A stretch of 64,000 nucleotides of DNA from Cymodocea nodosa (Eukaryota > Streptophyta > Magnoliopsida > Alismatales > Cymodoceaceae), in the NCBI GenBank assembly GCA_036874045.1, contig CM072341.1, positions 8,692,501 to 8,756,500 of the forward strand, given 5' to 3'. The translations under genes were made by a program, and so were the position numbers. Shown here one piece after another: positions 1 through 9,229 of this stretch; position 1 is the first letter of the stretch, and each line of letters opens with the position of its first letter. The notes under the pieces are model-generated. The model was not told where the DNA came from and ran no database searches. It was given only the letters and a program-made list of their open reading frames with translations.

Positions 1-123
1 TCTTTGTCAGTGTTGTGATTGTTTTATGTTTGTTTTAGTGTTATAGTTTACTGAAATTGGTTCGTTCAAAAGACTTAAAGATTTTAATGGTTATTGTTTG
101 AATTATCTAAATGTTAGTATTGC

Positions 124-602
124 CTAATGATAAATCCAATGTTTACTAACATTAAAGAGCTTAATTGATGTTATTTACAATCTGTGGAACCGCCCAATGG
201 TTGGCCGAATTCCTTTGTAAATAGCAGTATTAAATAGGAAAGGCAGGCTTGTGGAGTTAACTTAAGTCCACGAGGTTTGTCCATTGAGTTAGCCATAATT
301 CAACGAACTTAGTCTGTTGAGTTAACTGTAACTCAACGAAGAGCTTATTGAATATAAATTTGATTGTTAAAAACGGAATAGTTCGCAATTCTTAAGCAAT
401 TCCCTATGGGATCGACCTGTACTTGCACACTAGTACAATAGACACTGTGCACTTGTAGTTAAAATACAAATTGGAATTAATATCTAATTTGTGTGAAAGG
501 TTGTTTGTTTACTTCTAAAAGGGAATAGGCATAAAGATAAATTAACTAAGTAAAAACAGAAGTTAACAAATCCAAGTTTTTTTGGCGCGTTGCTGGGTAA
601 CC
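124..602 (+). repeat. LTR-end/leader repeat, copy 1 (Athila type)
   Basis: This stretch matches 642-1104 in the same order: an ACTAACATTAAA block, a CCGCCCAATGG-like block, GAATAGCAG, paired CTTAAGTCCACGAGG and GTTGAGTTA/TAACTCAAC motifs, then GACCTG-ACTTGCACAC and GTGCACTT-TAGTTA, ending in a degenerate primer site TGGCGCGTTGCTGGG at 583-597. A further PBS-like trace with ACCAATCAAGTTTTTCTAG lies at about 600-630. It contains a 9-bp-stem palindrome at 316-337. I read it as the 3' end of an Athila LTR duplicated in tandem. Confidence 0.65.
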
Positions 603-641
603 AATCAAGTTTTTCTAGTGTCGTGCTTGAGATCCAAACAC

Positions 642-1104
642 TTAATGACAAATCTTAGATTTACTAACATTAAAAAGCTTAATTGATATTATTTACATTC
701 TATGGAACTGCCCAATGGATAGCTGAATTCCTTTGTGAATAGCAGTTTTTAATTGGAAAGGTAGGCTCGTGGAGTTCACTTAAGTCCACGAGGTTAGTCT
801 GTTGAGTTAGCCGTAACTCCATGAACTAATTCTATTGAATTAACAGTAACTCAACGAAGTGCTTAATTGAATACATACAAACTTTGGCATAAAAATTAAA
901 ATAGTACAAAATTCTTACTCAATCTCTTTGGGATTGACCTGGACTTGCACACAAATACAATATACATTGTGCACTTATAGTTAAAAATACAAACTGGACT
1001 TAATATCTAATTTGTGTGAAAAGTTGTTTGTTTACTTCTAAAAGAATTTATTGATATAAGCATAAAGAAAATCAAACAAGTATTTCACCACCAATCAAGT
1101 TTTC
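642..1104 (+). repeat. LTR-end/leader repeat, copy 2 (Athila type)
   Basis: Second copy of the 124-602 repeat, about 518 bp downstream, ending directly before the best primer site. The last bases CACCACCAATCA followed by AGTTTTC precede the primer site, so the LTR probably ends in CA near 1097. Differences from copy 1 are mostly scattered substitutions. The U3 part of the LTR and its 5' terminus are not in the window. Confidence 0.65.
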
Positions 1105-1122
1105 TAGCGCCGTTGCCGGGGA
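1105..1122 (+). other. Primer-binding site, tRNA-Asp type
   Basis: TAGCGCCGTTGCCGGGGA is complementary, with one mismatch (TGG read as TAG), to the 3' end of plant tRNA-Asp. This primer is the usual one for Athila elements. It fixes the 5' LTR end just upstream and the plus-strand orientation of the element. Confidence 0.85.
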
Positions 1123-1144
1123 TTGAGAAGCTAAGCAACTGTGA

Positions 1145-1933
1145 GTGCTATTTTGTTTTAATATTAGAATGAGTGTTATGTGTTTTTACTATATAATTGA
1201 GAATATGGCATATGCTTATGCTCAAAGATTTCTGAAACCTGTAGTTAGCATATGTGAATTTTGTAATTTGGAAGATCATGACATTTCTGAATGTTTGAAA
1301 TTGAGACGATTGCAGATGGTTAAATCACATGAACAACAAATGAATTATATTCAATATAATAGAACTAAGTATGAGAATCCTATAGTTTACCCAACTAATG
1401 GTCAGTTTAGAATGAGTAATATGTTGAGAGACAAGGAAGTTTAGGATAGGTATGACAAACTTGAGCATAGTTTAGAGAAAAACATGGACAAACTGGAACA
1501 ATACATGTGCCAGCAACAAGAAGTCAAACAATTAAATTATAAGGAAGAATATTCAGAACCTAAAATTGATATCATATATGAAGTAGAAAAAACCATAATG
1601 AAAATTGATAAAAAATTGAATGCAATGAGACTAGATGATTTGGAAAAAAAGTTAAAAGCACTTGATGAATTTACAATGAAATTACAAGTAAAGCAAAATG
1701 AAAATACAAATGAAAATTTTAATGTTGTAGATTTGCATAATTTGCAAGACATAAGGACAAAAGAAAATACTAAAGAAATAGAATTTAAAGAATATAAGTT
1801 AAAACTAAAAACAATTGAAGATTAGAATTATGAAAATGAAATACAAGAACATCATGAAAGTAATGAAAATCTAGAAGATGTATGTATAACATTAAGATTT
1901 GGAATTGATATACCACCAAGAACTCAAAAATAA
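1145..1933 (+). pseudogene. Athila-type gag remnant (N-terminal part)
   Basis: A single frame runs from the leader to 1933 with stops at 1442-1444 and 1823-1825. Near residue 37 it has a CCHC zinc knuckle, C-x2-C-x4-H-x4-C (CEFCNLEDHDISEC), which binds RNA in Gag. The second half (1484-1825) is Lys/Glu-rich and predicted coiled coil, and ends with a short segment around LRFGIDIPP. The likely start is the Met at 1145 or the later one at 1205. A solo LTR is inserted 9 bases past the final stop. The frame is much shorter than an intact Athila gag. Confidence 0.7.
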
Positions 1934-1942
1934 AGCAAAGTG

Positions 1943-3641
1943 TGTTAGTTCATTATTTTATAAGTTAATTTTGATGATGAAAAACATGTGCTTAATATTC
2001 CTAAAATAATTTTTACAGTCATTCTATTGAAATTGAAATTATCTAATTGCTATATATTTAGAAATCTTTTGAAAATAGATTTTGGAAGGTTTCCATTTTT
2101 GTCAAGTGGCTGATTAGAGAGTTACACTACAAGTCACCACACAAAATAGGTAAATCGGATGGTTAACTCTTTTTCTTGGTTGATCGGAGAGTTATTTCTG
2201 TAACTATCTGAAAAGAATTTCTTTTCAGTGAGTTAAGCTTTTCCCTGTTCGGATGGTTTTATTTCTAAGTATCTGAAATGCCTTTGGTTTCGGATAGTTA
2301 AGTTTTTTAAGTTCCGGATAGCTAGCTATTTTCTGCTTTAATGTATTTTCGGGTACTTTCTTTTGAAGGACACATGTCATGCCCTTATCGCATGACTTAA
2401 GTGACTTTTCGGAAGGTTATGATGTAACTATCCAAAAACCCTTAAGAATTAAAGAGTTACCTTCAATAAGTATCCAAAATCTATTTTAAGCTTCGGATAG
2501 TTAATTTTAATGTTATTCCTAACTTAAGTGACTTTTCGGAAGGTTACGAATGTAACTATCCGAAATTCCTTAAGAATCAGAGAGTTATATTTTGTAAGTA
2601 TTTGAAACACGTTTTCTCCATTAGATAGTATATTTTTAAATGTTTTATGCTACTGTTTCAGAAGAACACATGTTTTAATTTAAATGCATGACTTAAGTAG
2701 CCTTTCAGAATGTTAGCTCTATCTATTCGAAATGTTTTTGAGTTTCAACAGGTTATCTTTCTAAGTCTCTGATTTTCTAAAAACCTCCGAAGATTTTATT
2801 TTTACAGGATCTGCAACTACTATTTATTGACTAACTGTTTTGGCAAGATATCTCTTGATTGCAGATTTCAAATTAACTATGATTGAACATTGCTGGAAAT
2901 GGATTACTGCACAAGGAATCTAACCATTTTCAAAATCCTTTCCATATAAGCAAATTTCGAAGGAAGAATAGAAAGGGATTTGCAGAAAACAGAAAACAGA
3001 GAGAACACATAGATTTTCAACACATAGAAGGAGAAATTGGTTTTTCAGCAATCCTGCAAACACTTTGAAGATTTGTTTGCAACAAAGCACTGGAGATTAG
3101 AGCTTGCAGAACAATCAGGATTTCTCCCAAAGCTTCATCAAACGACTCCCCATAAGAGTTGTCTTTATGTTGTGTGTTTTAATCATTTTGAGTCTATGAC
3201 TCCTGCAATTAAACTATTTTCTCATTTGTTTTGAAAACCCTAAGTCACAAGGGTGCTGTGAGTATACCTTTATAAGGTCGGGGCCTTGGTGAAGATTGGG
3301 GTCTTGAGTACACAAAGTTGGTGCTTTGTATGAGATTTTTGTTTAGCCTATAAAAACATCTATAAGGTTGTTGCTTAGCCTGCAAAAGCAAATTGTTTAA
3401 GGTTTGTGCTTAGCCTTAAAAGCACTTAGTGGATTTCTCAAGGTTGTGGTCTTAAGGAGTGAACTACCCAGTTTGGGGAACCACTATAAAATCCTTTGTG
3501 TCATTTACTCTCTACTTTGCATTTTACTTATTCAATTAATTAAGGTTCATTAGTGTCAATAGCTTTCGAAAAATTAAAAGCAACATAAATTTGATTAAGA
3601 CACTATTCACCCCCCCTCTAATGTGCCAATCGATCCCATCA
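1943..3641 (+). mobile_element. Solo LTR, Sirevirus-like Ty1/copia
   Basis: The segment begins TGTTAG and ends CGATCCCATCA, so it has TG...CA ends. It is flanked by the perfect 5-bp duplication AAGTG (1938-1942 and 3642-3646). The 3' end carries CACTATTCACCCCCCCTCTA, the hallmark end of Sirevirus-type LTRs, but no TGGTATCAGAGC primer site follows. Neighbouring sequence on both sides is Athila gag/protease. The left half holds many CGGATAGTTA / TAACTATCCGAA inverted motifs. Length is 1699 bp, close to element N's LTR. It formed by LTR-LTR recombination after insertion. Confidence 0.9.
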
Positions 3642-3646
3642 AAGTG

Positions 3647-4480
3647 GAGCTAAGTAAGAACAAAATTCAAAATGACAATGAACATGTAATATCTAAAAAC
3701 TTGGAAATCAATGAAGAAAAATTGGAATATGAAAATGAGACTAAAAATGATCAAAAGAATGAAATGAAAGAAGAAGAATCTTGTAAATCACAATCATTAG
3801 TACCTTATCTTGAAAGATTACAACAAACATTTCCTAAAAAATAAGAAAAAATTAGAGAGATTTTTGAAAAAGTATAAGTTAACATTCCTTTGTTAGACTT
3901 ATTGTAGAAAATGCCACATTGTGCTAAATTTCTTAAAGATTGGTGTACTAAGAAAAGAGAGTGAAAAGTTTTAAGGAAAGTCTTTTTAGCTGAGCAAAGT
4001 AGTTCTTTATTTTTGCCTTAAATTCCTAAAAAGTTATCTGATCTAGGAATCCCTGTTATATCATGCCCAAAGGAAACACCATTTTGGAGAGAACCTTAAT
4101 AGACCTAGGTGTAGGTATAAATGTTATGCCTAGTGATATATTTGCATCCTTAGGATTAGAAAGCTTAATTCCTACTAGGACTGTCATTGAATTAGTAGAT
4201 AGAAGTATAAGATACCCTAGAGGAAAAATAGAAGATGTCCTAATTAAAATCAAAAACTTCATATACCCTATTGATATTGTGATTTTGGATTCCCAACAAA
4301 TTAAGCATCAAAATCATGATACATCTTTAATTTTGGGAAGACCATTTTGAGCAACATCAAGGGCTATTATAAATTGTAAAACTGGAGTGATGAAATTAGC
4401 ATATGGTAATGAGGATATCGAATTAAACATTTTCAAACCAGAAAAGTTTGACGAGTTAAAACGTCCTTACATACTATAGA
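3647..4480 (+). pseudogene. Athila-type gag C-terminus and aspartic protease remnant
   Basis: The first part (3647-4060) resembles the Athila Gag-protease linker (PYLERLQQTFPKK, then PHCAKFLKDWCTKKRE). The protease follows in another frame (4063-4350): LIDLGVGINVMPSDIF is the active-site block (Athila proteases usually have DLGAS), then IRYPRGKIEDVLIK and the closing LILGRPF. Retropepsins cleave the Gag-Pol polyprotein. There are several in-frame stops upstream and one frameshift near 4060. Confidence 0.8.
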
Positions 4481-4502
4481 CTTTTTAGAGGATGAAGGAG
4501 AT

Positions 4503-4737
4503 ATGCTAGATGATGTGATTCAAGTAGAATTAAATAGGCAACTAGATTCAGAAACTTTAGAAGTAAGTGAAAGCATAGATGTAGAAGGAGATCAAGAAGA
4601 GTTTAATATAAAAGATGAAAATGTTAAATTAGGAGCTCTAGCTTTTGATGGTCAACATTTAGATTTAAAACCTTTACCTCCTGAATTAACTTATATATTT
4701 TTGAAAGAAAAATGAACATGTCCAATCATTATTGCAT
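4503..4737 (+). pseudogene. Athila protease-RT linker
   Basis: An acidic stretch ends in LDLKPLPPELTYIFL, matching the conserved LKPLP-hL-Y-aFL linker that precedes RT in Athila polyproteins. It lies in a different frame from both the protease and the RT, so at least two frame changes flank it. Confidence 0.6.
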
Positions 4738-6319
4738 TAGATTTAAAAGAAGATCAAATTTCTAAATTAAAGGTATAGTAAAAACTTATAAAGTGGTAAT
4801 AGGATGGACTATGGCTGATATAAAAGGGTTAAGTGTAACTTTATGCTATCACCATATATATTTAGAAGAGAATGCGAAACTAGTTAAAATTCCTAAGAGG
4901 AGATTAAATCCAAATCTTAAAGAAGTAGTTAGGAAGGAAATAGTGAAATGGTTAGATAATGACATAATTTATCCGATTCCTAATAGCTCATGGGTTAGTC
5001 CAATCCATGTAGTTCCCAAAAAATCAAGATTAATAGTTTTTAGAAATGAAAGTCAGGACTTGATACCTATTAGAATTCAATTAGGCTAGAGAGTGTGTTT
5101 AGACTATAGGAAGCTGAATGCTATGACTAGGAAAGATCATTTTCCCTTGCCTTTTATAGATCAAATGCTAGAGAAATTAGTAGGGCAAGAATATTTTTGT
5201 TTCTTAGATGGTTATTTAGGATATAACTAGGTTCTAGTAGCATTAGATGATCAAGAGAAAACAACTTTCATATGTCCTAATGGAACTTATGCTTTTAAGA
5301 GGATGCCATTCGAATTATGCAATGCACCAACTACTTTTCAAAGGTGTATATAGGGCATATTCACTAGAATGGTTGAAGATTTTTTAGAAATATTTATGGA
5401 TGATTTTACTAGATATGGAATTTCATATGAAGTGTGTTTAAACAATTTAGACCAAGTATTAAAACATTGTGTAGAAAAAAGTCTGATTGTAAATTGGGAA
5501 AAATGTTACTTCATGGTTAAACAAGGAATAGTCTTTAGACATGTTATTTCAATAAAAAGGCTGGAAGTAGATAAAGCTAAGATAGAAGTAATTTCTAATC
5601 TACTAGAACCTAAATCAGTAAAAGATATTAGATCATTTCTAGGACATGCATGATTTTATAGAAGATTCATTAAAGATTTTAGCAAAATAGCTAGACCTTT
5701 AACTAATCTATTAAAAGATGTCCCATTTAACTTTGATAAAAATTGCAAAGAAGCATTTTTCAAGCTTAAAACTAGCTTAATTTCAACCCCTATAATACAA
5801 GCACCTAATTGGAGCCATCCATTTGAATTAATGTGCAATGCATCTAATTTTGCTATAAGAGCAGTGTTGGGATAGAAGATAGAAAAATCTCCTAGAGTGA
5901 TTCATTATGCAAGAAAAACTTTAAATGATGCCCAAGTTAATTATACAACTACTGAAAAAGAACTATTAGCTATTGTGTTTGCCTTAGAAAAGTTTAGATC
6001 ACATTTGATTGGAGCTAAAGTGATAGTATACACAGATCATTTAGCTTTAAAACACCTAATAGCAAAGAAAGAGACTAAACCTAGGTTGATCTGGTGGATA
6101 TTGTTATTGCAAGAATTTGATCTAGAAATTAAAGTTAAAAAAGGTTGTGAGAATGTAATAGCAGACCATTTATCAAGATTACAAATAGAAAAATCAAACA
6201 TTGAAATTAAGGATAATTTTCTTGATGAACAATTAATGACCATAAATACAATACCTTGGTATGTAGACATACTTAATTACCTAGTTACTGGTTTAACACT
6301 TAAGGATTGGAATAGATAG
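4738..6319 (+). pseudogene. Athila-type reverse transcriptase and RNase H
   Basis: One frame covers RT and RNase H with several stops (for example 5087, 5231, 5351, 5651 and 5873). RT blocks in order: YPIPNSSWVSPIHVVPKK, VCLDYRKLNAMTRKDHFPLP, FLDGYLGYN, FKRMPFELCNAPTTFQR, then EIFMDDF, which is the catalytic (Y/F)xDD block. RNase H follows: a degraded first block near 5840, then [31 protein letters not shown], and the end block [13 protein letters not shown] makes cDNA and RNase H removes the RNA template. The FMDDF form and block spacing are those of Athila. Confidence 0.88.
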
Positions 6320-6328
6320 GATAAGAAA

Positions 6329-7480
6329 TTGTTCTTTTCAAGAGTAAAATATTATTATTGGGAAGACCCATACTTATTTAAGAAATGTCCTGATTTGGTT
6401 TTAAGGAGGTGTGTTTCAAAAACTGAATATCAGAGCATAGTGTCTTTCTACCAAGACCAAGCATGTGGAGGACATTTTGGTTTAGGGAAAACTACTGCCA
6501 AAATTCTGCAATGTGGATTCTATTGGCCAACACTATTCAAAGATGCTCATAAATATTGCTTAAGTTATTTAAGATGTCAACAAATAGGAAGGATATCAAA
6601 GAAGAATATGATGCCTTTGAATCCTATTGTTGAGATTGAAATCTTTGATGTGTGTGGAGAATAGATTTTATGGGTCTATTTCCTATGTCTAATCAATTTA
6701 ATTATATATTGTTGGGGGTGGATTATGTATCTAAATGGATAGAAGCTATTTCTACAAAAACTAATGACAACAAAGTGGTAATACATTTTATAAGAACTAA
6801 TATAATTGCTAGATTTGGAATACATATATTATTAATGATAGAGGAACTCATTTCTGTAATAGAAGTTTTGAAGCCTTAATGAGGAAATATGGAGTAAATC
6901 AAAAAATAATAACATCATATCATCCGCAAATAAGTGGACAAGTAAAAAGTGTAAACAAACAAATTAAGTTAATTTTAGAAAAAGTAGTAAATCATACTAG
7001 AAAAGATTGAGCTAATAGATTAATAGATGCACTTTGGGCTTATAGAATTGCTTATAAGACAAGCTTAGGTATATCACATTTTAGGATAGTATATGGAAAA
7101 AGTTACCATTTACTAGCTGAAATTGAACATAAAGCTTATTGGGCATTAAAAACTCTGAATACAAATTTAAATCAAGGTGCTGAAAATAGAAAAATGTAAT
7201 TAATTGAGTTAGAAGAATTTAGGAATGAAGCTTATTTGAAAACTATAAAAGAAAAAGAGAAAATGAAGTTTTGGCATGATAAGAAAATTATTCCAAAAAC
7301 TTTTGAAATATGACAAGAAGTATATCTTTACATGACTAGACTTTATAACCATCTAGGAAAATTAAGATCTAGATGGGTAGGACCTTACATAATTCAAAAT
7401 ATTTATTCTTATGTAGGTATTGAAATTGAAAATCCTAAAAATTAGAATATATTTAAAGTAAATGTACAAAGACTTAGACC
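6329..7480 (+). pseudogene. Athila-type integrase, 3'-truncated
   Basis: The HHCC zinc domain is visible (HFGLGKTTAKIL, then C-x2-C in CLSYLRC). The catalytic core follows in another frame (WRIDFMGLFP with the first Asp) and, after a further frameshift near 6830, NDRGTHFCN (second Asp) and SYHPQISGQV; the expected catalytic Glu appears replaced (VKSVNKQIK). The C-terminal part includes LRSRWVGPYII and VNVQRLRP, and the gene ends at 7482 where N's LTR starts. Two frameshifts and several stops make it dead. Confidence 0.82.
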
Positions 7481-7482
7481 TA

Positions 7483-8821
7483 TTCTCTGTGTTTTCCTCT
7501 CTTAAACTCCTCATATTTATATCAAAGGTATAACAATCATATCTTTCTTGCAACGGATGTATTCTACTATACTTGGTAAATAATCAGACCTAAATATGGT
7601 AAGTTATCGTTTTGTCTAAAGTTCAGTAAGTAACCTTCCAAAAATCTTAGGCTTTTGGATGGTTATAAAAATAACTTACCGAAAAACATCCATAACTTGT
7701 CGATTCATCACTCATATTCTATTCTCTAAGTCACGTGAGGATTTTTAAGTTGCTCACGTGAAAAGTCAAGTATTCGGAGTCTTGTTTCTAACTTATCGAA
7801 AAGAGCTCTTGACTTTCAGATAGTTAACTACTGTAACTTTTCGAACTTTCGTTTAAGTCTCCAACAGTTGTCCCTTCAAAACTACACGTGCATAAAAACA
7901 TAACTTAAGTTTCGGATAGTTAAGCCATAACTCATCGAAATTCTTTTGAGATTTCAGATAGTTATCTTTCTAACTCTCCAAAAACTTAAATGATCTTCTT
8001 TCTAGAATTTTACACGTGGGAAATTCACTAACTTAAGTTTCAGATAGTTAAACCATAACTCACCGAAATTCTCTTGAGATTTCGGATAGTTATCTTTCTA
8101 ACTCTCCGAAAACTTAAATGATCTTCTTTCTGGAATTCTGCACGTGGCAATTTCAATAACTTAAGTTTCAGATAGTTAAACTGTGACTTACCGAAACTCT
8201 CTTTGAAATTTCGGATAGTTATCTAACTCTCCGATTTTCCCTTTTAAGCTTTCAACTGCCGGCATCTCCATTTTGCACGTGCGTAATGAAATAACTTAAG
8301 TTTCGGAAAGTTATGCCTGTTACTTACTGAAAAACTCGAATAGTTATCTAACTCTCCGAAAAGAAAACTCGGATAGTTATCTAACTCTCCGACAAGTCCT
8401 TTAAGCTTCTGTTCTGTATTTCTACATGTGATTTATTGAATGACTTAAGTTTCAGATAGTTAGCATTTCTAACTTTCCGATTTTCCTTTTTCTTTCGGAT
8501 AGTTAACTCCATAACTCTTCGATCATTCAACTAACTTAACTGTCTGATTTAATAACTCTCCGAAGGCTTTGTAAAATTTAGATAGTTATCCTTCTAACTG
8601 TCCGATAGTCTTGCTTCTGTTTTACTTTTCGGATGCTTGAACCTGTAACTGTCTGATTTTACTGTAACTTGAAAGTATTATCATCTAGAACCTTCTCAAT
8701 CTGTTCGTCTGCTTGGAATTTGTTCTAACAGCCTTCTGATCTAATGCAGTACAGACTTAACTGAAATACAATATGTTTCCTCACATAGGTTTTGCATTAT
8801 CAAAATGCTCGGGTTCTAACA
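7483..8821 (-). repeat. Element N 3' LTR (3' end missing)
   Basis: It matches 14396-15540 and continues to the LTR 5' terminus (TGTTAGAACC on the minus strand, at 8821), next to the polypurine tract. The first 515 bp of the + strand copy (13881-14395, the R/U5 end) are absent. A TATA-like TATAAATATG lies at about 7502-7511 on the minus strand, so the break falls close to the expected transcription start. An array of TTTCGGATAGTTA / TAACTCTCCGAAA inverted motifs with CACGTG boxes occupies about 7640-8640. Confidence 0.88.
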
Positions 8822-8835
8822 ATCTCCCCCTTTTT
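8822..8835 (-). other. Element N 3' polypurine tract
   Basis: On the minus strand this reads AAAAAGGGGGAGAT directly against the LTR start TGTTAG. It primes plus-strand DNA synthesis during reverse transcription. The flanking TCATTATC is shared with the tracts of the other Sirevirus-like elements here. Confidence 0.88.
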
Positions 8836-8959
8836 GATAATGACAAAAACCTTTACAATTATTTACATATATTTCACTCCCTAGTGTATTTCTATACATT
8901 CAGTCACACAGAGAAAAATAAAACAAGAATTTATCAATACTATACTAATGAGGAGGGAT

Positions 8960-9113
8960 TCCTCCCCCTAACTTTGAGCTAACTTCTCCCCCTATTTGTG
9001 TGCTGAGTTTTTCTTCTCCTTTAATAATTCTCTTTCAGTGCTTGCTGGAAATACTGTAAGTGACCATATATTTAACAAATTTCCAAATTCTTCTCCCCCT
9101 TTTTGTCATTATA
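8960..9113 (-). other. Extra polypurine-tract-like blocks of element N
   Basis: Three more AGGGGGAG blocks lie between the end of pol and the LTR-adjacent tract: about 8960-8969, 8984-8993 and 9091-9113. The last reads ATGACAAAAAGGGGGAGAA on the minus strand and recurs in M1 and E. Multiple polypurine tracts have been described for Sireviruses. Confidence 0.7.
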
Positions 9114-9229
9114 TAAAAAGGTGAGGATTGTAAAACTAATTTTCTATAAAACTGATATTGACTGTATCCTGCACGAGTAGGTTAGCAGAAAACAAGCTCC
9201 CATATGGTGAGCTTGATGAAAAAAAATAT

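Larger units (their letters stand above)
1..7482 (+). mobile_element. Athila-type Ty3/gypsy retrotransposon remnant
   Basis: The order is LTR-end and leader DNA, tRNA-Asp primer site, gag with a CCHC knuckle, protease, RT, RNase H, integrase; this Ty3/gypsy order with RT before integrase, the RT block around MDDF and the tRNA-Asp primer site point to the Athila lineage. The left end lies outside the window. The right end stops abruptly inside the integrase C-terminus at 7482, where the LTR of element N begins, so any downstream ORF and the 3' LTR are missing. Coding frames carry many stops and at least four frame changes. A Sirevirus-type solo LTR interrupts gag-protease at 1943-3641. It is an old, inactive copy. 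Confidence 0.85.

Noticed and set aside
1105..1122. tRNA-Asp gene fragment
   Set aside because: Only the complement of the tRNA 3' end is present, as expected for a primer-binding site; no cloverleaf follows.
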